64,000 nt of DNA from Roseiarcus sp963775575 (GCA_963775575.1 CAVZJG010000002.1:1736001-1800000), one strand, 5' to 3'. Positions 8,459 through 18,223 are shown, counted from the stretch's first letter. Notes: generated from the sequence alone by a model not told the origin. Numbers and translations: made by a program.

Positions 8459-9253
8459 TCAGACGACGAGCGAACCGATGAGGTCGGCCCACGGCTGCAA
8501 CTGCGAGCTGATCATCGTGTGCTGCGCTTCGATCGTCGCTTCGACGCCTTCCTCGGCGACGAACTCGACGTCGACGGCGAGCGAGGAGACGCGGTCGCGC
8601 AAGGCCCTGAGCAGACGTTCCGGCCCGCGGATCCTGATCAGGCCCGGCGATCCGCCGGCGCAAAGCTGCGCGATATGGACGCACAATTCGTCGACGACCT
8701 GCTTCGACAGCTCGCTGGCGAGCAACGGCGCAAGAATGCGCGCCACGGCGGCGGCGATTCGCTGTTCGATCTCGTCCAACCCGGCGGCGATCGCGTCGGC
8801 GAGCCTGCCATATTCGTTCATTTGAAAGTCGAGCCGCTCCGCCAGCTCGCGTTGTTGTCGACTGGCCTGTTCGCGCGCCTGCAATTCGGCGTCCTCGGCG
8901 CGCGCGGCGGCGGCGCCCTCGCGCAGGCCGCGATCATAGGCTTCGGCGATGCGCGTCTCGACGTCGGGGGCGGGCGGCGTCTCGCGCGAGCGCGACGGCG
9001 CGCCGTCGCGGCTCCAGGATCGCCCGTCGGCGCCGGAGCGATCCTGGCCCTCCTCGAGCGTTCGCGAGCGGGCGGCGATCGCCGCCTCGCGCAGCACCCG
9101 GCTGAAGGCGAGCTGACCATGCGGTTCCGGATCCTGAACGGCGCCGACGGCGCGCGGCCGGAACGGCGAGATTTCCCGACGCGGCGTTTGCCGGTCGCCC
9201 TGCGCGACCCGCCCGATATGATCCAGGTATTGCGAGATCGGCACCGGTTTCAT
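8459..9253 (-). CDS. fliH: Flagellar export regulator FliH-like protein
   Basis: A 264-residue protein in the place of FliH, the regulator that binds the FliI ATPase. Residues about 75-160 are charged and likely coiled coil (RIAEAYDRGLREGAAAARAED). The C-terminal half has LDEIEQRIAAAVARILAPLL and RIRGPERLLRALRD, consistent with the FliH/YscL fold. The start at 9253 is chosen because its ATG overlaps the fliF stop (ATGA, 9250-9253); a start 24 bp earlier would lie inside fliF. The family is poorly conserved in sequence, so the name leans on gene order. Confidence 0.8.
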   Translation of the reverse strand: MKPVPISQYLDHIGRVAQGDRQTPRREISPFRPRAVGAVQDPEPHGQLAFSRVLREAAIAARSRTLEEGQDRSGADGRSWSRDGAPSRSRETPPAPDVETRIAEAYDRGLREGAAAARAEDAELQAREQASRQQRELAERLDFQMNEYGRLADAIAAGLDEIEQRIAAAVARILAPLLASELSKQVVDELCVHIAQLCAGGSPGLIRIRGPERLLRALRDRVSSLAVDVEFVAEEGVEATIEAQHTMISSQLQPWADLIGSLVV

Positions 9254-10911
9254 GTGTTCGCTCCCTGGCGGATCCACTGTCGCAAGATCGCCGCGGCGAC
9301 TTGTTCGTCAAACTCGACCAACTTCTGGAGATGGCGTTGCGGGCTCTTGTCCTTGCGCGCGAGCAGGGATTCGAGGAATTCGTCGCGCTGGTCGGTCGCC
9401 TCGATCAGGAAATTCTGATCGGACGGACCCGCGCCGCCGAGCGCGGCGAGCGGGGCCGGCAACTCGCTGAGCGGCGAGGCTTGGGCTTCCTGCGCCGTCC
9501 CGGACGGCAGGGCGAGAAGCGCCTTCGTGGCCGGCCGGAGACCGAACCAGAGCAGCATCGACGCGACCAGGATGATCGCGCCGGCGCTGACGAAGGAGCC
9601 GGATTGGCGAACCAGCAGCTCCAGGAAGGACGGCGCCTCGACCGGCGCGAGGTCGCGCCCGGCGTCGGCGAAGTCGACGACGGCGATCTTGACCGTGTCG
9701 CCGCGGTCCTTGCGCAACCCCGCCGCCGTGGCGACGAGTTGTTCGATTTCCTTGATCTGCTTGTCCATGGCGTCCGGGGCCGGCTTGTCGCCGAGCGAGG
9801 CGGCGAGCGCCGCCCGGTTGACGAGAACCGCCACCGACAGCCCTTCGATGACGAAGCCGGCGCTCGTCGTGGTGATCGACTTCGAGGAGATCTCGTAGTT
9901 CGTCAGTTCCTCTTTCTTGTCGGTGGCGTCGTTCGACTGCTTGGTTTCGGTCGTCGTCGTCTTGTCCTTGGGCAGGTTCGCTTCGACCCCGGCGGGCGCC
10001 TGACCGGCGGCGTTCTGGGAATTCTGACGCTCCTTGACCACCCGCGTCGAGCGCTCGGCGCGCGAATCAGGGTTGTAGATGGTCTCGTTAGTTTGCGTCT
10101 TGTCGGCGTTGAGCCGCGCCGCGACGCTGACCTGGAAATTGTGCAGGCTCAGGTACGGCGCCAGCGTCGCGGTGATCTTTTCGCGGATCTCCTGCGTGAC
10201 GTCCTTTTCCAGCCCGATCAGGTTGTCCGGCGACTTTTCGATCGAATCGGGACCGCTGGCGAGCAGCCGGCCGTCGACGTTGAGCACCGTCACTTCGTCG
10301 CTCTTCATATTGGGGATCGCGGCCGCCACGAGATGGCGGATGGCTTGGCCGACCGTGCGGTCGTCGCCGCCGTCGGTGCGAATGATCACCGAGGCGGACG
10401 GGGGCTGACGCTCGCGACGGAACGAGCCCTCGTCGCTCATGACGATATGGACGCGCGCGGCCTTGACGCCGCGCATCATCTGGATCGTGCGCGCCAGTTC
10501 GCCCTCCATCGCGCGCACGCGCGTCACCTCCTGCATGAACGAGGTCAGGCCGAGCGAGCCGAGCTTGTCGTAGAGTTCGTTGCCGACGCTGCCGCTGTGC
10601 GGCAGCCCTTTCTCCGCCAGCGTCATGCGCGCGAACGCCGCCTGGCCGGCCGAAACCACGACGGTGGCGCCGTCGGCCGAAACGTCGAAGGCGATCCCCG
10701 CTTCCTTGAGCGCCGACCCGATGCCGACCACGTCGTCCCGATCCAGCCCGGAATAGAGCGTCTCCATGGTCGGGCGGCTCAGATAGTAGCCGCTGAACCC
10801 GGTCGCCGCGAACACGGTCAACCCGATCACGGCGAGCGCCGTCAGGCGCTTTGCGCCGAGCGCGAGCAGATTCGCCCAAAGTCGCTGGGCTTGCGCCAAT
10901 GCGTTGTTCAT
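9250..10911 (-). CDS. fliF: Flagellar MS-ring protein FliF
   Basis: Membrane ring protein and base of the flagellar rotor. From the start chosen, 553 residues: TM helix 1 at about 21-43 (LAVIGLTVFAATGFSGYYL), the YscJ/FliF ring-building domain (45-210) with TLYSGLDRDDVVGIGSAL, a second periplasmic domain, TM helix 2 near 430 (VSAGAIILVASMLLWFGL), and a cytoplasmic tail ending KLVEFDEQVAAAILRQWIRQ, which resembles FliG-binding tails. The frame extends upstream to 11223 but that part is compositional noise. ATG 10911 has GGTGA just upstream and matches FliF N-termini. First gene of the operon running to the lytic transglycosylase. Confidence 0.94.
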   Translation of the reverse strand: MNNALAQAQRLWANLLALGAKRLTALAVIGLTVFAATGFSGYYLSRPTMETLYSGLDRDDVVGIGSALKEAGIAFDVSADGATVVVSAGQAAFARMTLAEKGLPHSGSVGNELYDKLGSLGLTSFMQEVTRVRAMEGELARTIQMMRGVKAARVHIVMSDEGSFRRERQPPSASVIIRTDGGDDRTVGQAIRHLVAAAIPNMKSDEVTVLNVDGRLLASGPDSIEKSPDNLIGLEKDVTQEIREKITATLAPYLSLHNFQVSVAARLNADKTQTNETIYNPDSRAERSTRVVKERQNSQNAAGQAPAGVEANLPKDKTTTTETKQSNDATDKKEELTNYEISSKSITTTSAGFVIEGLSVAVLVNRAALAASLGDKPAPDAMDKQIKEIEQLVATAAGLRKDRGDTVKIAVVDFADAGRDLAPVEAPSFLELLVRQSGSFVSAGAIILVASMLLWFGLRPATKALLALPSGTAQEAQASPLSELPAPLAALGGAGPSDQNFLIEATDQRDEFLESLLARKDKSPQRHLQKLVEFDEQVAAAILRQWIRQGANT

Positions 10912-11433
10912 TTCACCAGCGCCTGCGCCCCATTGAACAAACTCGCGGCGGGCCCCGGCCGCGCCCCCGCGGCGGCCGCCCTGTCGCCTGGCGCCAGTGT
11001 TGACGCCGGAGCTTGCGTGGACATTGCGTTCGCGCGCCGTCGGGCTCGCTGAGCGCGCCATGGCGAAGGCGGCAACCGGTTTTCTCGTGAAGACGCGTCC
11101 CGCGAAGAAGCGAGAGCCGATCGCGAATCCGGCGAAAAGGAGGCGATTTTCGGGGCGAATCCGGGCCCCGGCCGCCTCCTCGGCCGGCCGTTTCGCCCCG
11201 AATTCCGCGAACTCCTCGCGCATTCGGTCAAAATTTACGCATTCTTAACCAGTCTCAGGCAGGCTTCGCTGGACTACGCTGCTTCCGGCCGCGCTTTGCG
11301 GCGGTCGGCTTCGGCTCCACACGACGATTAAGCTCGGCGAACCGGGCTTAAAGGCATAAGGCCGCTTCGTCGTCTCGGTGCAAATCCGAAATGTCACACG
11401 CGTTTTCGTGATCTTACGGACAGGAGCACCCTC
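10912..11433. promoter_or_regulatory. Divergent intergenic region between fliF and flagellin
   Basis: About 520 bp between two divergent flagellar transcription units. The flagellin side (11250-11433) is less GC-rich and ends with GGACAGGAGCA upstream of the flagellin ATG, a clear ribosome-binding site. No sigma-factor consensus can be assigned by eye. The fliF side is open in the fliF frame but carries no recognisable domain. Promoters for both units should lie here. Confidence 0.5.
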
Positions 11434-12594
11434 ATGAGTTCAATTCTCACCAATTCCTCGGCGCTGAGCGCGCTGCAGGCGTTGCAGCAGACGCAGCAAG
11501 AGATGGCGCAGACCGAGAGCCAGGTTTCGACCGGCCTCGCGGTCGCCAGCGCGGCCGACAACGCGTCCTACTGGTCGATCGCGACGCAGCTCAGTTCCGA
11601 CGACGGCGTCGTCACCGCCGCCAATTCGGCGCTGACGGAGAGCCAATCCGTGCTCGACACCGCCTCGTCGGCGATCAACTCGATCATCACCGCGATCAAC
11701 TCGATCAAGAACGCGCTCAGCGAGGCGACCCAGCCGGGCGCCGACATCGGCAACATCAACACGACGCTAACTCAGTCCGGCCAGGAACTGACCGACGCGG
11801 TCAACGGCGCTTCGTTCGGCGGCCTCAACCTCCTCGATGGCTCGCAGGTTGCGGCGTTGAATTTCGTCTCCGGGTTCAACGCCACCACGACGGGCGGTTC
11901 GTTCAATACGATCAGTTTCACCGCCCAGGCGCTCACGGGCGCCGCCGGCGTCACCACGACCGCGCAGGAACCGTCCGTCACCAACGCGCCGACGATCAAC
12001 AACTTCATCAACCTGGCGGACAACACCGCGACGGTGACGACGCCCAGCTACGGCGTCGACCAAATCACCAACGGCGGCGCGACCGCCAACACGATCACGA
12101 TCGCCTCGAAGAGCCTCTCCGGCGTGACGACGACGACGACCTACAGCATCCTCGACACCAACGGCAACGCCGCGACCGAGGCCCAATACAACGCGGCCGG
12201 CGGGCTGACCAGCGGATATACGCTCGCGGAGACGCAGCAAACGACGACGCCGGGCGGCCTGCTGACTTCGGGCGCCGTCAACCTGACCACCTTGCAGACG
12301 ACGGCGAACACGGCGGCCACTCAGTTGACCGGCGTCGAGGCCGCGTTGACCGCGGTGACCAATTACGCCGCGCTGATCGGCGCGACCCAGGACCGCATGA
12401 CCGCCGCCTCGACGTTCAACTCCGCGCTGGAGACCAACTACGCCGAGGGCGTCAGCGGCCTGGTCGACGCCAACATGAACACCGCCTCCACGCGTCTGCA
12501 GGCCTTGCAGACGCAGGAACAGCTCGGCATTCAGTCGCTGTCGATCGCCAACCAGAACTCCCAGCTCCTCCTGAAGCTGTTCAGCAACGCTTGA
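11434..12594 (+). CDS. Flagellin
   Basis: Filament subunit, 386 residues. The N-terminal D0/D1 region (about 1-140) shows the flagellin pattern: SALSALQALQQTQQEMAQTE, ASYWSIATQL and LLDGSQVAALNF. The C-terminal D0 helix (SLSIANQNSQLLLKLF) forms the matching coiled coil. The middle (about 150-280) is Thr/Asn-rich and variable, as expected for the exposed domain. A good ribosome-binding site (GGAGCA) precedes the ATG. The next gene downstream is the regulator ftcR on the opposite strand. A terminator-like hairpin lies 15 bp after the stop. Confidence 0.95.
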   Translation: MSSILTNSSALSALQALQQTQQEMAQTESQVSTGLAVASAADNASYWSIATQLSSDDGVVTAANSALTESQSVLDTASSAINSIITAINSIKNALSEATQPGADIGNINTTLTQSGQELTDAVNGASFGGLNLLDGSQVAALNFVSGFNATTTGGSFNTISFTAQALTGAAGVTTTAQEPSVTNAPTINNFINLADNTATVTTPSYGVDQITNGGATANTITIASKSLSGVTTTTTYSILDTNGNAATEAQYNAAGGLTSGYTLAETQQTTTPGGLLTSGAVNLTTLQTTANTAATQLTGVEAALTAVTNYAALIGATQDRMTAASTFNSALETNYAEGVSGLVDANMNTASTRLQALQTQEQLGIQSLSIANQNSQLLLKLFSNA

Positions 12595-12609
12595 GCTGAG
12601 AGGCTAGCC

Positions 12610-12636
12610 GCGTCGTCGGCGAACAGCCGGCGACGC
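12610..12636 (+). terminator. Hairpin after flagellin
   Basis: An 11-bp stem (GCGTCGTCGGC / GCCGGCGACGC, one G-U pair) with a 5-nt loop, beginning 15 bp after the flagellin stop. No T-run follows, so it may stabilise the 3' end rather than act as a classic intrinsic terminator. Confidence 0.45.
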
Positions 12637-13527
12637 CGCGGTCCCGCCCGGTTCCGCGGCGTTCGCGCGAAAACTCCCTCTCAAAGCGAGCGGGTGCGCC
12701 GAAATCGACGAACCAGGACGACGAAGCGATTCGTCGTCCGGGCTCGCACGGTCGGCCAGCGCCGAGCGCGCGCCTGGACGAGATCCGCGCGCTTTCCTCG
12801 CAGTGGACCATTCCCAACGTCCGCGGATTCCTCTGCGGCGGCGAGGCGACGCACGCTCGGCGGCTCGGCTCTTGCGCCGGGCCTGCATCAAGGGCGTCGA
12901 AGATCACCCCCCGTTGGGGAATCAGGCCATGAAATTCGCCCTGTGGAAAGAATGGCCGAGGCCGGCGGCGATCGCGAGTTCGCTCGCGCTCAGGGCGTTG
13001 GACGGTTCGTACGCGGCTTCGGCGGCGAACAGCGGCGAAGCATCGAAATCCGCACCTGGCCGACCCAATCCTGCTCGGGTCGCCGGCGCGCGGGATCGGC
13101 CGCGCTTCGACCCGCCGTCGGCCGACGAAGCGGGCGAACCCTTCTTGCCGCTGAATTCGGCTTACGCCGTCGAGGACGGGTCATGGCGCGACGATACGCG
13201 AGGCGTCGCCCATGTGTCCGGCCCGTCTTCGCGGCGTTCGGCGGCGGCCCCCAAGAACTTTGGGGCCGCCGCCGCCTTCCTCGGCGCGACTGAGCGCTTT
13301 TGCAATAGCAGGGTGCGGCAAAAGCGCACATTCGCGAAGGCGGTCTCGATCGCGCGGCGACGCGCTCACGCCCAAGATGCGGCGCTCACGTCGTGCGCCC
13401 GAATCGAGGCCGCCGCCGAGGCCCGCGCCCGGCGCGGCCGAACGACCGGGAGCGTCGATTTCGAGATTCCCGCGGGCCGCGAGGCCCGATCTCTGCGAGC
13501 CGCCACGCCCGGCGGGCCGGGCGCCGA
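12637..13527. other. About 890 bp with no convincing gene, containing one strong hairpin
   Basis: Lies between flagellin and the convergent ftcR. A plus-strand frame from ATG 12929 runs to 13549 but is Arg/Ala/Ser-rich, matches no family known to me, and overlaps the ftcR 3' end, so it is not called. A strong hairpin at 13241-13272 (GCGGCGGCCCC pairing with GGGGCCGCCGC) could be a bidirectional transcription stop. The area may be decayed sequence. Confidence 0.45.
13241..13272. terminator. GC-rich hairpin between flagellin and ftcR
   Basis: An 11-bp GC stem with a short loop, placed between two convergent units. It lacks a T-run on either strand, so termination is only suggested by position and stem strength. 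Confidence 0.3.
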
Positions 13528-14199
13528 TCAGCGCTTTTCGATGCAATAGCCGAGATAGCGCTTCGAATCGATCGGGTCGAAGCCGAGACGGTGTTTGAGC
13601 TTCTTGCGCAGCTTGCTGATGTGGCTTTCGACGACGTTCTCGTCGACGTTCTCATCGAACAGGCCGTAGACCGCGTTGAAGATTTGCGTCTTGGTGACGC
13701 GCCGGCCGCGATTTCGCACCAGATACTCCAAAATGCGGCATTCGCGTCGCGGCAGCGGCAGCGGCACGCCCTTCACTTCCGGCTCGCGCCCGTCGAGATA
13801 GACGCACAGATCGCCGATCGTGACGTGGCCTGCCTCTCCCAGCGAGCGCCGATGGATGGCGCCGACGCGAGCGAGAATTTCCCGGACGTGGACCGGCTTG
13901 CGGAGCACGTCGTCCACCCCCGCGGCAAAGAGCTCCAAGGTCTCATCGAGCGATTGGCGGTCGTTGAGGCAGATGACCGGCGCGCTGGAACGCTCGCGGA
14001 TGAGTTTGGGCAACTGTTCGCGTTTGGTGCAGTCGCCGATCAGGAAGGCTTCGACGGCGCGCATGTCGACGTCGCTCACTTTCCCAATCCATTCTTGGAA
14101 TTCCGTAGGGTCGATGCCCGCTGTGGAAACCCCCTCGCGATCGAACCCGGACGCGTAACCCCCCGACACGATATTGCGCTCGTCGACGATTATAAACAT
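13528..14199 (-). CDS. ftcR: Flagellar transcriptional regulator FtcR
   Basis: Response-regulator-like activator of flagellar genes in rhizobia and Brucella (also called Rem). 223 residues from ATG 14199: an atypical receiver domain (1-120, MFIIVDERNIVSGGY...) and an OmpR/PhoB-type winged-helix DNA-binding domain (125-220), with PRRECRILEYLVRNRGRRV and the recognition-helix region ENVVESHISKLRKKLKH. The start is chosen because family members begin at this point; the 26 extra upstream codons look non-coding. Its location beside flagellin supports control of the surrounding operons. Confidence 0.92.
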   Translation of the reverse strand: MFIIVDERNIVSGGYASGFDREGVSTAGIDPTEFQEWIGKVSDVDMRAVEAFLIGDCTKREQLPKLIRERSSAPVICLNDRQSLDETLELFAAGVDDVLRKPVHVREILARVGAIHRRSLGEAGHVTIGDLCVYLDGREPEVKGVPLPLPRRECRILEYLVRNRGRRVTKTQIFNAVYGLFDENVDENVVESHISKLRKKLKHRLGFDPIDSKRYLGYCIEKR

Positions 14200-14689
14200 G
14201 TTCTGCCCCGCTCGAGATTCATTCTCTGCGCGTCGAATTTTTTGTACATGAGTGAACTGACGCATACGCTGAGACAAAACTGGAGCGCTCCGCCGGAAGG
14301 CGGCAGAACTAGGTCGCGGAGCGACCTCACAACAGCGATATGTTTGGCGAACGCGCGCCCTACGCGTTTTCCGTTCGCCTGCGATGACTAGATTGCCCCC
14401 GAATCATAGTTCTGAAACGCGATTGCTGTTTCAAAGGGGTACACAGACGATGGTTAACAAGCTGTTAAAGCTTCCGGCAAAAACGCTGGGCGGCGTCGGC
14501 CATCGTTGAAAGCGCGGGTGACGCAGAGGTCGTGCGACGGCTTGCGCCTCATTCCGTTGCTTCGCGCGGGCGCCGACGCCGCGCGGCAACGGTTTGGCAA
14601 CCCGCGCCGTCTAACCTTGCTCGATGCGCGCCGCCAGACGGTCGGCGGCGCGCATCGAGGCGGCGCGCGAGCCATGACGCGACGGACCC
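14200..14689. other. Intergenic region between ftcR and the PilZ gene
   Basis: About 490 bp separating divergent genes. It includes an AT-rich stretch around 14390-14470, plausible for the ftcR promoter. No open frame with protein-like composition is seen. Confidence 0.4.
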
Positions 14690-15148
14690 ATGACAGACAC
14701 GCTTGACGGCGTCCGCAAGCCGGACCGGCGCTTCGACCGCCGCTACGCGCGCGCGCTCGCGTCGCGCGGCCAAGTCGGCTATTGCGTCGTCGAATCGTCC
14801 AAAGAGCAAGGACGGAGGGACGACGGGCCGCGCGACCATCGCGCCGCCGGACGGCGGCGCACTCGGCTTCGCTCGGCCAAGATTCTCGACGCGGCCGGCA
14901 AGTTCGTGTGCGAATGCCTCGTTCATGACCGCTCGGCCAGCGGGCTTCGCCTGACGTTGGCGCGAAACTTGGGGCTGCCCGCCCATTTCCGAGTGCACGA
15001 CGACGAGACCGGCCAAGTCGACGTCGTCGAGACGGTGTGGCGGCGCGGCGCCGTGCTCGGCGTGCGCTACAGCCGCGCCCGCGCAGCGGCGATCAAGCCG
15101 AGCGACCGATCGGCGCTTCAAGGGCCGTTCTACGCCGTTCCCGATTGA
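14690..15148 (+). CDS. PilZ-domain (c-di-GMP-binding) protein
   Basis: A 152-residue protein with a PilZ domain in its C-terminal two thirds. The basic RRRTRLRSAKI segment supplies the RxxxR-like c-di-GMP contact and DRSASGLRL is the D/NxSxxG motif; ETVWRRGAVLGVRY is the usual closing strand. The first ~55 residues are basic and variable. With the diguanylate cyclase at 2.4-3.5 kb, the flagellar region contains both a c-di-GMP producer and a receptor. Binding is inferred from motifs only. Confidence 0.85.
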   Translation: MTDTLDGVRKPDRRFDRRYARALASRGQVGYCVVESSKEQGRRDDGPRDHRAAGRRRTRLRSAKILDAAGKFVCECLVHDRSASGLRLTLARNLGLPAHFRVHDDETGQVDVVETVWRRGAVLGVRYSRARAAAIKPSDRSALQGPFYAVPD

Positions 15149-15168
15149 CGAGCGCGCCGTCCCTTCGC

Positions 15169-17229
15169 TCAGGCGCGGCGCTTCTCCGCCGGGGTCGGCG
15201 AACGGAACAAGCGGTCGATGTCGCGCTTGATCGCGGCGCGCCGATCGTTGGCCGTCACCAGGGAGCGCGCGAGCGCGACGAGGCGTTCGCCGAATTCGTC
15301 CTCTTTCTCGCACGAGCGGATTTCGTCCTCGACGGCCAACAGGCGCTCGTCGACCGCGGCCAGGCCCTTTCTGAGGGCGCCGAGGCCGGGATGATCGAGC
15401 CCGGAGCGCCTCAGGCAGTCCTCGAGCGCCGCGAGTTCGCCGCGCGCGCCGCGCGAGGCTTCGTCGTCGCGCGAGCGGCGCGATGTGATTTCCTGCATCG
15501 CGATTCGGTCGATCAGCTCGCCGACGGAGCCGGGAATGGCGAGCAGCAGCTCGGGCCCCCGATCCTGCGCCGGCGAGGCGAGGCGCTCGGCCATCGCGGC
15601 GAATACGCCGCTCCAATCGCCGCGCCGTTTCTGGCGAAACAGCCGCATCGTCGGATACCACGGCGAATCGTCGCGATCGCGCAGCCACCGCCATTCCGCG
15701 TCGCTTTTCAGCGCGACCCAGACGGGCCGGCCGAGCGCGCCGGCGAGATGGGCGATCGAGGTGTCGCAGGCGACGACGAGGTCGAGATGCATCATCGCCG
15801 CCGCCGCGTCGATGAACGCGTCCGGGCCGGCGTCGAAGTCCTCGCCCAGCGATTCGACCCGCATGCCCGGCGGCAGATCGGCGAGTTGCTCGACGCCGAA
15901 GCCTTTTTGCAGGGATATGAGACGCGCATTGGGCGCCGCGGCGAGCGGCGCGAAGGCGGCGAGCGGCATCGAGCGGGCCATGTCGGCTTCGGGATCGGCG
16001 TTGCCTTGCCAGACGATCCCGATTTTGAAGCCGGAGGGGCCGATGCGCGCGGCCCATTTTTGCGCCAACGCCGGTTCGGCGCGTAAATACGGAACGGCGG
16101 CCGGCACGCTGTCGAGGCGCGTCGCGAAGGCGCGCGGCAAGCTGCTGATGGCGATCTGCGCGTCGAACGATTCGCCTTCGGGCGCGTCGGCGACGATCCT
16201 GACGTCGCCCAACGAGGAGAGCAGCCGATGCAGCCTGGCGGGGGCGAGAAGCGTCGGGATCGCCCCGGCGCTCTTCATCATCGGGAGATAGCGGGCGAAC
16301 TGGATGGTGTCGCCGAAGCCATGGTCGTTCAGCGCCAGCACGCGCTCGCCCGTTCGGCCCGGCCCGGACCACTTGGGAAAGCGCACGCCGAGCGCCTCGT
16401 CGAGCGACTTTCCCGCGAGCCAGCGCGCTTCGTAGCCTTCCCAACCGCGCTCGAAATCGCCGAGCGTCAGATCGAGGCAGCCCTTGCCGCTGACCGCCTC
16501 GACGTTGCCGAGCCGTTCGGCTTGCTCGAACGCCGCGCGCGCCTCTTCGAGTCGGTCCAGCGCGCGCAGCGCCAGCGCCTGGCCGCACAGCGCCGTCGAA
16601 TAGTCGGGCTTGATCGAACTGGCCAGACGATAGGCTTCGAGCGCCTCCGCGGCGCGGTCGAGTTTCAGCCGAGCGTTGCCGAGATTGAGCGCCGCTTCGG
16701 CGAAATCGGGCCGCAGGCGCAGCGCTTCGAGCGCCGACGCGGCCGATTCCTCCAGCCGACCGAGTTTGCGCAGCGCCCCGGCGCGGCTGTTCCAAACGTC
16801 GGCGTCGCCGGGCTTGAGGGCGAGCGCCGCCTGGAAGCTGTCGAGCGCTTCGGCGGTGCGTCCGAGTTCAAGATAGAGCTTGCCGGCGTTCGACCAGGCG
16901 ATCGGCAAATCGAGCTCGAGGCCGAGCGCGCGCCGGTAGAATTGCAGCGCCGCCGCGCGCTTGCCCGATTCGCCGAGGACGTAGCCGCCCATGCACAGCG
17001 CCTCGGGAAAGTCCGGCTTCGCGCGCAAGGCCGCGTCCAGCAGCCCGACCGCGTCCTTGCGGCGCCCTGCCCGCCACATCAACACGCCCTGCGCGTAGAG
17101 CGTTTCGGCCGTCGTCCCGGCGCGCGCGCCGCGCCCGTCGTCGGCCGGCGGTCCCGCGTCGGTCGGCGGCGCCGGCCTCGCGCGCGCGTCAGCGAGGGGA
17201 GAAGGTCGAGCCAGCGATCTTTGTTTCAC
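15169..17229 (-). CDS. TPR protein with GT9-like glycosyltransferase domain and C-terminal DUF6165
   Basis: A 686-residue multidomain protein. About residues 45-270 are tetratricopeptide repeats (AEALDSFQAALALKPGDADV and similar). Residues about 285-540 resemble glycosyltransferase family 9/TPR-linked sugar transferases: LALNDHGFGDTIQFARYLP, IGIVWQGNADPEAD and LVVACDTSIAHLAGALGRPVW. The tail (about 555-680) matches DUF6165-like proteins, with SVGELIDRIAMQEI followed by a long helical coil. Position between the PilZ and DUF1217 flagellar genes suggests modification of flagellin or another surface protein. The substrate is unknown. Confidence 0.8.
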   Translation of the reverse strand: MKQRSLARPSPLADARARPAPPTDAGPPADDGRGARAGTTAETLYAQGVLMWRAGRRKDAVGLLDAALRAKPDFPEALCMGGYVLGESGKRAAALQFYRRALGLELDLPIAWSNAGKLYLELGRTAEALDSFQAALALKPGDADVWNSRAGALRKLGRLEESAASALEALRLRPDFAEAALNLGNARLKLDRAAEALEAYRLASSIKPDYSTALCGQALALRALDRLEEARAAFEQAERLGNVEAVSGKGCLDLTLGDFERGWEGYEARWLAGKSLDEALGVRFPKWSGPGRTGERVLALNDHGFGDTIQFARYLPMMKSAGAIPTLLAPARLHRLLSSLGDVRIVADAPEGESFDAQIAISSLPRAFATRLDSVPAAVPYLRAEPALAQKWAARIGPSGFKIGIVWQGNADPEADMARSMPLAAFAPLAAAPNARLISLQKGFGVEQLADLPPGMRVESLGEDFDAGPDAFIDAAAAMMHLDLVVACDTSIAHLAGALGRPVWVALKSDAEWRWLRDRDDSPWYPTMRLFRQKRRGDWSGVFAAMAERLASPAQDRGPELLLAIPGSVGELIDRIAMQEITSRRSRDDEASRGARGELAALEDCLRRSGLDHPGLGALRKGLAAVDERLLAVEDEIRSCEKEDEFGERLVALARSLVTANDRRAAIKRDIDRLFRSPTPAEKRRA

Positions 17230-17356
17230 GGCGAAGCGTCCGGGCGCGGCGGCCGGTTCCGCGGCGCGCTAGGCGACAACAAAGCGCGCTACGCTTGCCC
17301 GAGACTTGCCGCCTTTCGCGCCCTAGCGCCGGAAGGCGGCGCGACGCTCGGCCGCG

Positions 17357-18223
17357 CTAGCCGCCGAGACTGAGTTTTTGCACGCTCGCCAGCAGCGCGC
17401 TGCTGAAATACGAGGCGGTCGAGTCGCCGCTGTAGCTGCTGTTGCCGCTGATGACGCCGCCCAGAATCGTCGACGCCGCGGACGTGGTCGTCGACGTGGC
17501 GCCGTCCGACGAAACGGTGAGCGGCGTCGAGGCGTCGGCGCCTCCGGTTCCGTAATCGAGATCGTACATCGCGGTGAAGCGCTCGGTGAGCTGCTGCAGC
17601 TCCTTGGAGTTTTGCAGGTCGGACGACGGCATCAGCCGCGAGATTTCCGCCGCCTCGTCGTCGACATTGGTGCCGGTCGTTTCCGGCGGCAGGCCGAAGA
17701 TGGTCTGGACGACGTCGAGCAGGTTCTCGTCGCCCATGATGTCCAAGCCGCTGGACTCGGTGGGCGCGACGCGCTGGAAATAGAGCGCGAGTTGAACGCC
17801 GGGGTCCTGCTCGCCCTCGGTGGTTTCCAGGTTCTGCTCGACGTAGGCGTTGGTCGTGGTCTTGATCGCGCTCGCCGTCGAGATCGAAGAGGCGCCGTCG
17901 GCGGCGAAGTTGAACGCGGTGGCGAACTTCTTCCAGTTCGGGTTGCTCAGGGTGTTGGCGAGGCTCTTGGAATTGCTCACGCCCCCTTCGAGCACTTGCG
18001 TCACCAGCGCCGTGGAATTGACCTGGTCGCCGAGCCCGTAGGCGTCCAACGCATAGGAGAGCAGCCGGTAATTGCCGACGAAATCCTGGATCGAGGTCAC
18101 TTTGCCGATGTTGGCGGCGTAATATTCGCTCGCGGTCTTCACCGCCGGCTGGTCGGCGACCATCGACTGGTATCGCGTGAGATTGTTCGAGATCGACAAA
18201 TAGGTCGAGGTTGTGGTCGTCAC
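17357..18223 (-). CDS. DUF1217 flagellar protein
   Basis: A 288-residue protein of the DUF1217 family, found in flagellar clusters of alphaproteobacteria. Typical parts: YLSISNNLTRYQSMVADQPA at the N-terminus, helical segments such as NPNWKKFATAFNFAADG and LFQRVAP-like ALYFQRVAPTESSG, and a Ser/Thr/Gly-rich C-terminal tail (about 235-288). GTG 18223 is preferred; upstream in-frame codons to 18379 are Arg-rich and unlike the family. No signal peptide is seen, which fits export through the flagellar apparatus, but its exact role is unknown. Confidence 0.8.
   Translation of the reverse strand: MTTTTSTYLSISNNLTRYQSMVADQPAVKTASEYYAANIGKVTSIQDFVGNYRLLSYALDAYGLGDQVNSTALVTQVLEGGVSNSKSLANTLSNPNWKKFATAFNFAADGASSISTASAIKTTTNAYVEQNLETTEGEQDPGVQLALYFQRVAPTESSGLDIMGDENLLDVVQTIFGLPPETTGTNVDDEAAEISRLMPSSDLQNSKELQQLTERFTAMYDLDYGTGGADASTPLTVSSDGATSTTTSAASTILGGVISGNSSYSGDSTASYFSSALLASVQKLSLGG

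Noticed and set aside
12929..13549. A 206-codon plus-strand frame after flagellin
   Set aside because: No recognisable domain, Arg/Ala/Ser composition, and it runs into the 3' end of ftcR on the other strand. Kept as unannotated intergenic DNA.
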